Shown here in pieces: positions 45,465 to 54,426 of a stretch of 64,000 bases of DNA. Position 1 is the first letter of the stretch. Each line of letters starts with the position of its first letter. Source of the DNA: Bacteroidales bacterium (GTDB lineage: Bacteria > Bacteroidota > Bacteroidia > Bacteroidales > F082); assembly GCA_017394865.1 (NCBI GenBank), contig JAFPWT010000006.1:79763-143762 (forward strand), in the 5' to 3' direction. Under the pieces are notes generated by a model, which was given only the letters and a program-made list of their open reading frames with translations, did no database searches and was not told the DNA's origin. Both the position numbers and the translations under genes were made by a program.

Positions 45465-47921
45465 TCACATCCCACCCATGCCCTGCGGGGCACCTTGTGA
45501 GTCATCGGCGCCTTGTTTGGCCATCTGTTCGAGTTCCATCTTACCGAAGCGGAAGGTCACACCGACTGAGACGCTACGGCTGTTGTATTTGGAGCTGGAA
45601 ATGGATTCCACGTATGGGCTGTAGTTGCTCTCGCCCCATCGGTTGGTATTGAAAATATCGTTGGCGTTGACAAAGACCGACATCTTACGGTCGAAGAAAT
45701 CAGCCTTGAGGCCGGCGTTGACACCGAAACGGGAACCCCACTCGTAAAAGAGAGAAGGCGTAGGCGAGCTATAGTAACTCGAAGCCGTCACCTCCAGCCT
45801 ATTCCACAACTTCGTCCAGAGATTCAAGCTGAAAGCATAGGCCCAGTCATTGAACTTGTACTCTTGTCCGCCAAACACCGTTTCAATATCCGAATTGTAG
45901 AGGTTGGCAGAGAAACGCAAGTTGAAGAAGCCGCTCGGGCGGTACATCATGTTGCAGGAAATGCCCAGCTGTTGGGTCTTGCCCACGTTGACGGGATAGC
46001 TGTAAGGCACCACACGGCCATATAAAGGATGATAGACGGACATTTGTATCGTGCTGACCTCGTTCGACTTGCCACGATAGTAGGCGGACAAGCCCACCGA
46101 TCCGAAGTTCATGAAATACTTGGTCCAACCTGCCTCAACCGAATTGGTATAAACACGGTCTAGGTTGGGGTTGCCCGTACTGAACTCGTCCTCATCGTAG
46201 AGGGGGAAGCTGCTCAGCGAATTCGCATCGGGAGCGGCTATACGGCGTGTATAGCTCAAATTGAAGTTGTGCATCGACTCAGTTCTATAGGACAGATGCA
46301 GTGAAGGCCTAATGCTGAAGAAGGATTTCGAAAAATTGTACTGGGTCGAGTCAACGTAGGTGCCTCCTACCAGCTCATGGCAGAAACGGATGCCTGGCTT
46401 CACGGTGAAGTTACCAAACTTATGCTGGACGGTGATGAAAGCATCGTTGGTCAGGGTAGTGAATGTAGCATCGTAGGTACGGAAAGCATCGTTCACCCAG
46501 TTGTCTTCACCCACCAAGGTGTCGTTGACACTAAGCACCTTTTCAGGGCTGTAGCCCGTGTTCCATCCTACCGAGATTTCGCCGTTTTCAGAATAGGGAC
46601 GGTTGTAAACCACTTCCACTTCACCGCCCGTGCTACGTCTGGACTGGGTGGAATTGATGGCCCTACGGTATTCAACAGGAAGGGTGAAGCGGCGATCGAC
46701 CAAACCTGAGCCTTTAAAGCCCCAGCTCATGGCATTGGCACTCACGGAAAGGTTATGCCCGTTGTTGTCAAACTTATGCTGATAATACAGGCCGCCATTA
46801 ACAAAGAAACTATTGTTGTCAGAGGTGGTATGGGTACCATAGTCTACCAACGAAGGTGTGGCAAAGGGAATGCCGTTGGCATCCAAGAACTCCTCCCTAA
46901 AGGAATACCTATTGCTCTCGCTACTGCTCCAGTCAGGCCATCCGCTCACCCAGACATTCAGGCTATTGGCCGTATCAATTTCATAATCAAGGCTGAAATA
47001 GCCACCCGTATTGTAACTGTTGCTCTGGTATATCGAAGAATCGATTTCGTGGTTGGCAAGGATATGGTTATCGCCAAACAGATTTTGATCTATTGCGCCA
47101 TTACCCTTCCAGATGGAATAGCCGCCATTAAGATAGGCATTGAAGGTCAACTTGTCATTGGACCAGACATACGACATCCACGGGGTAACTGAGGGACGGG
47201 TGGAGCCGTTCACACCAAAACTGAAAAACTCGTTCTTCTGTACCTTGGCATTGGTCACAATGTTGATGATGCCGTCGGCCTTGGAGCCATAGCGTGCCGA
47301 GGGGTTGGTGATGACTTCCACATGGTCGACGCTGTTGGCCGGCATGGTCTGGATGTAGGTCTTCAGGCTTTCGGCAGTCATGTGCGAAGGCTTGTCGTTG
47401 ATCCACACCTCCACGCTTGAAGTGCCGCGCAAGGTGATGTTGCCTTCCACATCGACACTCACGCCAGGGGCGTTCTGCAAGGCATCGGACAGGGTACCCG
47501 TCTGGATACTCGGATCTTCCGCCGTATTATACATGGTCTTCTCCCCTTCCACGGCAAACAAGGGACGTTTCTCTGAAATCACCACTTCATCAAGTCGGGT
47601 AGTGCCTGCCTTCAATTTCAAGGTACCCACGTTCACGTCGCCCTTTACCGTTACCGGCATGGAGAACGTTTCATAGCCGATGGCCGAGACCTTCAGGGTC
47701 ATCTCCCCTTTGGGCACCATTTGAAGCGTAAAAGCGCCCTTGTCGTCGGAAGCCGCGCCACTCACAAAGGCCGAGTCGGCCACACGGAACAAGCCCACAT
47801 TCACGAAGGGAACACCTTGGTTATTAGACTCATCGATGATTTTTCCAGAGACATTGCTTTGAGCAAACACCGAAGAAACAGTGATGAAAGCAAGAGCGAG
47901 AGAAAGAAGCAGTTTTTTCAT
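45465..47921 (-). CDS. TonB-dependent receptor-like outer membrane barrel (OMP_b-brl_3 type)
   Basis: This 818-aa protein has a signal peptide (LALAFITVSSVFAQ). A carboxypeptidase-like domain (SNVSGKIIDESNNQGVPFVN) and a plug-like domain (LSDALQNAPGVSVDVEGNITLRG, SVEVWINDKPS, ITNPSARYGSKADGIINIVTN) follow. The large barrel ends in SVSVGVTFRFGKMELEQMAK plus a Gly/Met-rich tail. Such proteins lacking SusD partners are common outer-membrane receptors or assembly factors in Bacteroidetes; the ligand is unknown. The 5' leader is about 100 nt and contains two inverted repeats. The barrel is followed after the last strand by about 17 polar residues, slightly unusual because BAM signals normally sit at the very end. 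Confidence 0.87.
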   Translation of the reverse strand: MKKLLLSLALAFITVSSVFAQSNVSGKIIDESNNQGVPFVNVGLFRVADSAFVSGAASDDKGAFTLQMVPKGEMTLKVSAIGYETFSMPVTVKGDVNVGTLKLKAGTTRLDEVVISEKRPLFAVEGEKTMYNTAEDPSIQTGTLSDALQNAPGVSVDVEGNITLRGTSSVEVWINDKPSHMTAESLKTYIQTMPANSVDHVEVITNPSARYGSKADGIINIVTNAKVQKNEFFSFGVNGSTRPSVTPWMSYVWSNDKLTFNAYLNGGYSIWKGNGAIDQNLFGDNHILANHEIDSSIYQSNSYNTGGYFSLDYEIDTANSLNVWVSGWPDWSSSESNRYSFREEFLDANGIPFATPSLVDYGTHTTSDNNSFFVNGGLYYQHKFDNNGHNLSVSANAMSWGFKGSGLVDRRFTLPVEYRRAINSTQSRRSTGGEVEVVYNRPYSENGEISVGWNTGYSPEKVLSVNDTLVGEDNWVNDAFRTYDATFTTLTNDAFITVQHKFGNFTVKPGIRFCHELVGGTYVDSTQYNFSKSFFSIRPSLHLSYRTESMHNFNLSYTRRIAAPDANSLSSFPLYDEDEFSTGNPNLDRVYTNSVEAGWTKYFMNFGSVGLSAYYRGKSNEVSTIQMSVYHPLYGRVVPYSYPVNVGKTQQLGISCNMMYRPSGFFNLRFSANLYNSDIETVFGGQEYKFNDWAYAFSLNLWTKLWNRLEVTASSYYSSPTPSLFYEWGSRFGVNAGLKADFFDRKMSVFVNANDIFNTNRWGESNYSPYVESISSSKYNSRSVSVGVTFRFGKMELEQMAKQGADDSQGAPQGMGGM

Positions 47922-47945
47922 TGTTTTAGGTATTGACGTTGTAAT

Positions 47946-48030
47946 AACTAAATTTTTAGTTTTATAGTATTCGGGATTGAAAATATTTTTTGTTTGTAGT
48001 GTATTAGTAAACTAGTACGCTGCAAAAGTA
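47946..48030 (-). promoter_or_regulatory. Promoter and leader with two inverted repeats for the barrel gene
   Basis: The -7 box TACTTTTG (- strand) is at 48023-48030. GTATTAGT-AA-ACTAGTAC (48001-48018, one mismatch) overlaps the expected start of transcription, and AACTAAA-TT-TTTAGTT (47946-47961) lies in the leader. They could be an operator and a leader hairpin. Confidence 0.5.
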
Positions 48031-48086
48031 CGGCTTTTTTTGTTCGTGTCAAGAAAAAAATGATATTTTTTGAAAAAAAACTGTAA

Positions 48087-49319
48087 TTATTGCTGAATCA
48101 GCATGTTACAAAACGCTTCCACTTCGCCTTTGGACCAATTGGGATTGGCGTTGATGTAGCAGGCACCACATTCAATCACGCCAGTGATGCGCCAGTCTTG
48201 GTAAACCAGTCCATCGATAACAATTGCTGCATGGACGGGATTGGGGTGCAACAGCGCATCTTCGGTCATCCGTCTGAACAAGATGGTGGCTTCGGGCATC
48301 AATCCGATTAAGATGGCTGTGAAGGTTCCTTCTTTATAAGGACCACTGTCCATTCGCTTAATCAAGGGTTTCCCTCCCAGCACGGCCGAACTAATGGCAG
48401 GACCGACTTCCGTTGTTTTTTTCAAGGTGTAAAGCATGAGATCAGTGGTATCTGCCGACCATCGATACACCAAAGAATCATTGTCTTCCACCTTTGTCGT
48501 CTCCAGAAAACGTTCCTTATCCGAAACCCTAATCCAGTGATCAACCTCCCAAATTTCAAGGCTGCCCTTTGTGGTCAGATCACCTTCCGCCCGTTCGTAG
48601 TTGATGGTTTCTCCAACCAGTTTCAGATGCGAAGCAAAAAGATAACCACACCAAACATCCAAGCCCAAATACACGACCATCATGGCGATGATGAACCATT
48701 TCTGATTCTTATAGAAAACCGGTTTCTTTTCTGTAGGGGTTCCTATGGCTTCTAATTGACGAACAATCTCATCGCAAGGTTTTGTTTTAAAGCGAATTTC
48801 CCAGATTCCAACGATGATGACAAATACCATCACAATCCCAAGTAATAGCATGGCCACACCTAAATTGGCTACCCCTTTCCCAATCATCGACATAAGGAAT
48901 CCACCAACCGCGATCATGACCGTTGAATAATTAAGAATCAAAAAGAGCGAGAAGAGTCTCTTAAAACCACGAGCATGATTGGACAGGGTCAACAAATCTT
49001 CGTTTTCTAACGTCTTAAGTTGTAGTTTCCTGGTCAGTAATAGTTCGATGATCAGACCTGCTAAGCAAAATGTCACCCAGAACACCTTTGCCGAAAAACC
49101 ACCATCCAAATCCCAATTGATGAATACCAGTCCAAGAAACGCCATCAATGGGTATGAAATCACTTGTAGCCAACGATAACGTTTATAGAAATCCACGCTA
49201 TGTTTGACAGAGGACTTCATAAGCCTGTCATTGACAATCTCCTGTTGGTCGAGTTGCTCTTTCAGCGTTTCATATTGTGCCTTTAGTTGTTCTAATTCGT
49301 TCAGATTATTGTTTTCCAT
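48087..49319 (-). CDS. Membrane protein encoded behind an ECF sigma factor, possible sigma-regulator
   Basis: This 410-aa protein starts with a coiled-coil-like segment (NELEQLKAQYETLKEQLDQQE). Hydrophobic segments follow at about 50-95 (VISYPLMAFLGLVFINW, VTFCLAGLIIELLL), 120-175 (FSLFLILNYSTVMIAVGGFL, LGVAMLLLGIVMVFVIIVGI) and 210-235 (KWFIIAMMVVYLGLDVWCGYLFA). The C-terminal 175 residues would be extracytoplasmic. It starts 12 bp after the sigma factor gene, the normal place for an anti-sigma factor. No zinc-finger anti-sigma or FecR domain is visible. The function is inferred from position only. Confidence 0.6.
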   Translation of the reverse strand: MENNNLNELEQLKAQYETLKEQLDQQEIVNDRLMKSSVKHSVDFYKRYRWLQVISYPLMAFLGLVFINWDLDGGFSAKVFWVTFCLAGLIIELLLTRKLQLKTLENEDLLTLSNHARGFKRLFSLFLILNYSTVMIAVGGFLMSMIGKGVANLGVAMLLLGIVMVFVIIVGIWEIRFKTKPCDEIVRQLEAIGTPTEKKPVFYKNQKWFIIAMMVVYLGLDVWCGYLFASHLKLVGETINYERAEGDLTTKGSLEIWEVDHWIRVSDKERFLETTKVEDNDSLVYRWSADTTDLMLYTLKKTTEVGPAISSAVLGGKPLIKRMDSGPYKEGTFTAILIGLMPEATILFRRMTEDALLHPNPVHAAIVIDGLVYQDWRITGVIECGACYINANPNWSKGEVEAFCNMLIQQ

Positions 49320-49331
49320 GATGAATCCCTT

Positions 49332-49820
49332 TCATTGTTTTTTGGACATTTGAACCAGTTTTTCCTTGATGCGTGCCAGCCTCACCCCTACATTATTAGG
49401 TGTGATACCGATGATGGCCCCGATTTCATCGTAGGGGATGCCTTCGAGCCAGAGCAGCACGAGGCTGCGGTCGATCAGCTCCAATTGTGAGATGAGGTCG
49501 TGGAGTTTGCGCACCTGCTGCGTCTTGGGGTCATCGGCCTCAAAGGGGTCGATATCGACCGTCAGCGGCACCGTCTCGATACGACGACGTTCCTTCTTGT
49601 CCTGGTTGATGGCTGTGTTCAAGGCCACACGATAGACCCATGTGCGCGCACTGCTTCGGCCTTCGTAATGATCGAAGCCGTTCCAAAGCCGGATCAACAC
49701 CTCTTGAAACAGGTCCTCCACTTCGGTCTTGTTATGCGAAAACATATAACACACCGTGTAGATGGTCCGCTTATGCTCACGCACCAAAAGTTCAAACTGA
49801 TGTTCCTTGTCGTTGTTCAT
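49332..49820 (-). CDS. ECF-type RNA polymerase sigma factor
   Basis: This 162-aa protein has sigma region 2 (FELLVREHKRTIYTVCYMFS, EDLFQEVLIRLWNGFDHYEG, ARTWVYRVALNTAINQ) and region 4 (LHDLISQLELIDRSLVLLWLEGIPYDEIGAIIGITPNNVGVRLARIKEKL). There is nothing between them beyond a short linker, as in ECF sigma factors. It probably controls itself and the membrane-protein gene 12 bp downstream. No TAnnTTTG box is seen in front, which fits transcription from a sigma-specific promoter. Confidence 0.9.
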   Translation of the reverse strand: MNNDKEHQFELLVREHKRTIYTVCYMFSHNKTEVEDLFQEVLIRLWNGFDHYEGRSSARTWVYRVALNTAINQDKKERRRIETVPLTVDIDPFEADDPKTQQVRKLHDLISQLELIDRSLVLLWLEGIPYDEIGAIIGITPNNVGVRLARIKEKLVQMSKKQ

Positions 49821-49874
49821 AATGCGTTTTTCGTTGCAACGTTCATCATGTTAGACAACGAAGGAAAGGAAAAC

Positions 49875-51500
49875 TTACATCACAGTAACAAATTTTGTTA
49901 AAATATCGTTTTTGGTTTCGATTCGAATCAGATACAAGCCCTTTTCGAATCCACTGAAATCCTGGCTGACCACATCGCCATGGGCAACGCTTTCGAACAC
50001 CTTTTCACCTATTAAGTTAAAGATGGCGACATGTTGAATGTTTTCAGCCTCGATGGTCACACGGCCTTGGGTGGGATTGGGATAGACCTTGGCAGATTGG
50101 TCTTCAACTTCTGCAACGGCTGTGCAGTCTTCGATGATATTGGTGAACTGCTCATGCCAGGCAGTGTTTTCATAAGCCGAAACGCATCCGCAAGGCACCA
50201 CAAGGGTGGTACTGCCAAAGTCGCCAAAGGGATAGTTGCCGAGTTCAGGAGGGGTTTCCGACAAAATGATCGCCTCCTTAAAGCCCGAGCAACTGGCGAA
50301 AGCAAAATTACTCACAGAAGCCAGTTTTTCAGGAAGTGTCAGTGAGCCATCAAAGCCACGACAGTCCTCAAAGGCGCTGGAGCCAATGGTCCTAACGGAA
50401 TTGGGGATGACCAGTGATCCGGTAAAGCCTTGGCATCCCTCAAAAGTCCAGTTTAGTATGTTTGGCAACGACTCGCTAAGGGTCAAGGTACCGTCAAAAC
50501 CCGTACAATTGGCAAAAGCCGATTCGCCGAGTTGATTCACCGTATTGGGAATGACCAAGGAGCCTGTCAGTCCGGTACAGCCCTCGAATGCATACGCACC
50601 GATAGAGGTGATTTGTTCGGGAATCACCAATTCGCCTGAAAGCGTGCTGCAAAAATAAAAGGCATCGTCGCCAATACGGGTTACCTCGTCAGGAATGACT
50701 GTGTTTTGGCATCCTGTGATCATCTCGTTCCAGTCCGTTTTAATGATGGCATTGCAGCCGTTTCGGGAATCATACACCGGATTGCTACTTTCAACGACAA
50801 TTTCGGTCAATGCAGCACATCCGCCAAACGGATTCACGCCGATGAGGCCTACTGAACCCGGAATGGTAATGGAGGTTAAACCTGTAAAGAAAAACGAATA
50901 GCCCCCAATGAAAGAGACTGAACTCGGGATCGTAATGGAGGTCAACCCAGTACAACGGTTGAAAGCATCTTCAGCGATGGAAGTAACCGTATTCGGGATG
51001 GTGGAGTTTTTGCAGCCAAATTTGAGTTCATTGGTATAGGTGCGGATCACCGCATTGCAGTTATCGCGCGAGTCGTAATCCTCGTTGGCAGGATCGACCA
51101 CAAAGCCATCGATGCCTTCACAACCATAGAATGGCGTATAGCCGATATCCTCGACCGAGGCTGGAATAGTGATAACACCGGTGAACCCACACTTATCAAA
51201 AGCATCGTCGCCAATCTCTTTTATGGTATTCGGGAGGACCAAAGCACCCGTTAGTCCCGTGCAATAGGCAAAGGCATAGCTGTCGATGATGGTGACCGTA
51301 TAAGGATTGCCGTTATAATAGGCCACGGTCGGGATGTTGAGCGTTCCCGTTGCATCGTAACCGTCCACGTGACCCGTCACCGTCACCGTGACGTCATCGT
51401 AATTGATCGAGTATTCCAAGTCACCGTAGGTGAAATCCTGGGCGTTCAGCATGGTTGCGCCAAAGGCGAATGCCACCAGCAAAAGTAAAGCTTTTTTCAT
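49875..51500 (-). CDS. Secreted BspA-type leucine-rich-repeat protein with T9SS sorting domain
   Basis: The start is ATG 51500 (MKKALLLLVAFAFGATMLNA, 541 aa), because the upstream frame runs through the promoter. After the signal peptide and a short strand domain (FTYGDLEYSINYDDVTVTVTG) come about twelve LRR_5 units of the I..SVxxIGxxAFxxCxxLT type, for example SITIPSSVSFIGGYSFFFTGLT. Two longer interruptions contain DSRDNCNAVI and DSRNGCNAII. The last 80 residues are a T9SS domain (VYPNPTQGRVTIE, LIGEKVFE, GLYLIRIETKN). BspA-type proteins bind host matrix or other cells. Confidence 0.88.
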   Translation of the reverse strand: MKKALLLLVAFAFGATMLNAQDFTYGDLEYSINYDDVTVTVTGHVDGYDATGTLNIPTVAYYNGNPYTVTIIDSYAFAYCTGLTGALVLPNTIKEIGDDAFDKCGFTGVITIPASVEDIGYTPFYGCEGIDGFVVDPANEDYDSRDNCNAVIRTYTNELKFGCKNSTIPNTVTSIAEDAFNRCTGLTSITIPSSVSFIGGYSFFFTGLTSITIPGSVGLIGVNPFGGCAALTEIVVESSNPVYDSRNGCNAIIKTDWNEMITGCQNTVIPDEVTRIGDDAFYFCSTLSGELVIPEQITSIGAYAFEGCTGLTGSLVIPNTVNQLGESAFANCTGFDGTLTLSESLPNILNWTFEGCQGFTGSLVIPNSVRTIGSSAFEDCRGFDGSLTLPEKLASVSNFAFASCSGFKEAIILSETPPELGNYPFGDFGSTTLVVPCGCVSAYENTAWHEQFTNIIEDCTAVAEVEDQSAKVYPNPTQGRVTIEAENIQHVAIFNLIGEKVFESVAHGDVVSQDFSGFEKGLYLIRIETKNDILTKFVTVM

Positions 51501-51522
51501 ATTCAAAAGGTTTTCGTAGGGG

Positions 51523-51530
51523 CAAAGATA
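51523..51530 (-). promoter_or_regulatory. -7 box of the leucine-rich-repeat gene
   Basis: CAAAGATA (+) reads TATCTTTG on the - strand, 22 bp above ATG 51500. Confidence 0.75.
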
Positions 51531-51551
51531 ATAAAATTCCGCAATTTTCCA

Positions 51552-51559
51552 TACCTTTG
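51552..51559 (+). promoter_or_regulatory. -7 box of prfB
   Basis: TACCTTTG fits TAnnTTTG, 28 bp upstream of ATG 51588, in a short divergent spacer. Confidence 0.7.
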
Positions 51560-51587
51560 CACCCAAAATTAACACATACTATTCACC

Positions 51588-52701
51588 ATGATCACTTTAG
51601 ACCAACAAAAAGAATTATGTAAGAGGGTTGAGGCCTTGAGGAGGTATCTTTGACGTGGACCGTCGTACCATAGAGGCCCAAGAATTAGATGAGAAGACCC
51701 AAGACCCGCAGTTTTGGGCGGATCCCAAAGCCGCCGAAGCCACCATGAAGAAGGTGCGCGAGGTGAAAGGCTGGCTCAACGGCTACAAGAAGGCTGAAGA
51801 TGCCTACAACGACTTGGCGGTGTTGTTCGATTTTGCCAAGGAAGGCGAAGCCACCGAGGAAGAGGTGGATGCCCAGTATGCCGAAGCCTTGAAGATTGTG
51901 GAAGACCTGGAATTCAAGAACATGCTTCAGGAAGAAGCCGACCCGATGAGCGCAGTGCTGAAGATCAACGCGGGTGCAGGCGGCACCGAGGCCCAAGACT
52001 GGGCCCAGATGCTGATGCGCATGTACATGCGTTATGCCGAAAACCACAAGTACAAGCTCACTATTTCCAACTTACTCGAAGCTGAGGATGCCGGCATCAA
52101 GCAGGTGACGATGAAACTCGAAGGCGAATATGCCTACGGTTACCTGAAAGGCGAGAACGGCGTACACCGTCTGGTACGTGTAAGTCCTTACAATGCCCAA
52201 GGCAAACGCATGACTTCGTTCGCCTCGGTATTTGTCACGCCTTTGATTGACGACACCATCGAGATTGTGGTGGAGCAGTCGAGGTTGTCGTGGGACACCT
52301 TCCGCAGCGGCGGTGCCGGTGGACAGAACGTCAACAAGGTGGAGTCGGGCGTGCGCCTGCGTTACCAATACAAAGACCCTTACACCGGCGAGGAGGAAGA
52401 GATCTTGATTGAGAATACCGAGACCCGTGACCAGCCCAAGAACAAGGAGAACGCTTTGCGCCTCTTGAAGTCACAACTCTACGACCGCGAGATGCGTCAC
52501 CGCATGGAGGAGCAGAACAAGATCGAGGCCGGCAAGTTGAAGATCGAGTGGGGTTCACAGATTCGTTCCTACGTGTTTGACGACCGACGTGTGAAAGACC
52601 ACCGCACCAACTACCAGACTTCGGATGTTCAAGGGGTCATGGATGGGAATATTGATGCTTTCTTAAAGGCGTGGCTGATGGAATTTGGAGGGAAGAAATA
52701 A
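51588..52701 (+). CDS. prfB: Peptide chain release factor 2, with programmed +1 frameshift
   Basis: ATG 51588 opens MITLDQQKELCKRVEALRRYL and meets an in-frame TGA at 51651-51653. The bases around it, AGGAGGTATCTTTGAC, are the classical RF2 autoregulatory site: an SD-like AGGAGG, the slippery CTT and TGA followed by C. Shifting +1 after CTT reads GAC GTG GAC CGT and joins the 348-codon frame, for a total of 370 aa. The body has GAGGTEAQDWAQMLMRMY, and the peptidyl-hydrolysis motif GGAGGQNVNKVES. RF2 ends translation at UGA and UAA. Low RF2 makes ribosomes pause at the UGA and shift, so the gene senses its own product. Confidence 0.95.
51642..51655 (+). promoter_or_regulatory. Programmed +1 frameshift site of prfB
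   Basis: AGG-TAT-CTT-TGA-C: the SD-like AGGAGG (51639-51644) lies 3 nt before the slippery CTT (51648-51650), and TGA 51651-51653 is followed by C, the weakest stop context. The layout is the same as in E. coli prfB. Confidence 0.92.
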
Positions 52702-52710
52702 TTTTAAAGA

Positions 52711-52738
52711 AGTCAGAAGACAGAAGTAAGAAGTAAGA
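52711..52738. repeat. Heptanucleotide-period tract before cstA
   Basis: Four 7-mers, AGTCAGA, AGACAGA, AGTAAGA and AGTAAGA, end 2 bp before the cstA ATG and so occupy the place of the ribosome-binding site. Confidence 0.75.
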
Positions 52739-52740
52739 AG

Positions 52741-54423
52741 ATGATTACGTTTTTTATAGCGTTAGCCGTACTGATCTTAGGCTATTTGATCTATGGTAAA
52801 TTCGTGGAGAAGCTCTTTGGAGCGGATCCCCATAGGGCTACGCCGGCCACCACCATGGCTGACGGTGTGGACTATGTGCCGATGAAGCCTTGGAGGATCT
52901 TCTTGATCCAATTTTTGAATATCGCCGGTGTAGGCCCCATCATCGGTGCCATCATGGGCGCCAAGTTTGGCACAGCATCGTTTTTGTGGATCGTGTTGGG
53001 CAGCATCTTCGCCGGTGCTGTTCACGACTATTTGTCTGGCATGATCTCCTTGCGCGACAAAGGTGCGAGTCTGCCGGAAATCCACGGAACTTATTTAGGC
53101 AACGGTGCCAAACAGATCATGCGTGCCTTTACCATCATCCTGATGATTTTGGTTGGTGTGGTGTTCGTCAACACGCCTGCCACCCTGATAGACCAGAATT
53201 TCTCAAGAACCCTATTCGGCCAACTGAAAGAAAAGAATGTCACGTTTGACGAAGAAAAAGGGACGGCGTTAGTCGACGGTAAAGCGGCATCGTTCTGCAT
53301 CAACGACACGCCAGTGGCCTCCGACACACTCGCTGCAACGCTGAAGAAAATCCCCATGAGGAATGTGGACGACATCGCGATTCAAGCCGGCGAAAATAAG
53401 GCGGATGTCACCATTACCACTTCCCCAAAAACCAATTGGACGCTTTACATCTGCATCATTGCCATTCTACTTTATTACTTGATAGCCACCTTATTGCCCA
53501 TCGACAAACTCATTGGCAAAATCTACCCCATCTTCGGCATTTTGCTTCTCGGCATGGCCGTGGCCATCTTTATCGCGTTCTTGGTTTACAGGCCCGAAAT
53601 CCCCGAGCTGTGGTACGGCTTGCAGAACCGTCATCCCGACGCAGCCCACAACCCCATTTTCCCGATGATGTTTATTTCGATTGCCTGCGGTGCCATTTCG
53701 GGCTTCCACGCTACGCAGTCGCCTTTAATGGCACGTTGCATGGTCAATGAAAAACAAGGCCGCCCGATTTTCTACGGTGCCATGATCACGGAAGGCGTAG
53801 TTGCCCTCATTTGGGCTGCTGCTGCAGCCTATTTCTTCGGCCCCGACAGCGTGGCTGACGTCAGCGGAAAGAGCGGCGCCGCCATCGTGGGCATCATCGC
53901 CAACACTTGGTTCCCCAAGGCCATTGCTATCATCACTATTCTCGGTGTCATCAGTGCCGCTGTCACCTCCGGCGACACCGCCTTGCGCTCGGCGCGACTC
54001 ATCATCGCCGACTTCATGCACTACGACCAAAAGCCCATCAAAAACCGTCTGATGATCGCCCTTCCAATGTTTGCCGCCACGGGCGTCATCCTCGTCTACA
54101 GCATCGCCGACGCGAAAGGCTTCGACATAATTTGGCGCTACTTCGCCTGGGCCAACCAAGTCCTGGCCACCGTAACACTTTGGGCCATAACGGTTTATAT
54201 TGCCAAAAACAAAGGCAAGTTGTGGCATCTCGTCACCCTCATTCCCGCCCTGTTTATGACCATGGTGACAGGTTGCTTCCTCTTCGTGGCCAAGGCTGCT
54301 GACGGAGGTTTAGGTTCCGTGTTGCCGAGACCGGTGGGTTATGGTATCGGCGCAGCAATCACCTTGATCGCTTTGGTGGCCTTTATCATCTGGAATGTCA
54401 AAAGGAAAAAGAATTTGGCTTGA
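52741..54423 (+). CDS. cstA: Carbon starvation protein A-type peptide/pyruvate transporter
   Basis: This 560-aa protein has many membrane segments. It carries the CstA signatures KPWRIFLIQFLNIAGVGPIIGAIMG, FLWIVLGSIFAGAVHDYLSGMISLRDKGASLPEI and SGFHATQSPLMARC, then VTSGDTALRSARLIIAD. A hydrophilic insert of about 80 residues (RTLFGQLKEKNVTFDEEKGT to TTSPKTNW) between membrane segments is probably periplasmic. Family members import peptides or pyruvate when carbon is scarce. It follows prfB by 40 bp, filled by a 7-bp-period tract, and precedes the ABC-F gene by 3 bp. Confidence 0.9.
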   Translation: MITFFIALAVLILGYLIYGKFVEKLFGADPHRATPATTMADGVDYVPMKPWRIFLIQFLNIAGVGPIIGAIMGAKFGTASFLWIVLGSIFAGAVHDYLSGMISLRDKGASLPEIHGTYLGNGAKQIMRAFTIILMILVGVVFVNTPATLIDQNFSRTLFGQLKEKNVTFDEEKGTALVDGKAASFCINDTPVASDTLAATLKKIPMRNVDDIAIQAGENKADVTITTSPKTNWTLYICIIAILLYYLIATLLPIDKLIGKIYPIFGILLLGMAVAIFIAFLVYRPEIPELWYGLQNRHPDAAHNPIFPMMFISIACGAISGFHATQSPLMARCMVNEKQGRPIFYGAMITEGVVALIWAAAAAYFFGPDSVADVSGKSGAAIVGIIANTWFPKAIAIITILGVISAAVTSGDTALRSARLIIADFMHYDQKPIKNRLMIALPMFAATGVILVYSIADAKGFDIIWRYFAWANQVLATVTLWAITVYIAKNKGKLWHLVTLIPALFMTMVTGCFLFVAKAADGGLGSVLPRPVGYGIGAAITLIALVAFIIWNVKRKKNLA

Positions 54424-54426
54424 TCT

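Noticed and set aside
51645-51652. TATCTTTG inside prfB, identical to a perfect -7 box
   Set aside because: It is part of the conserved RF2 frameshift site TATCTTTGA and lies inside the coding sequence, so the match is explained without a promoter.
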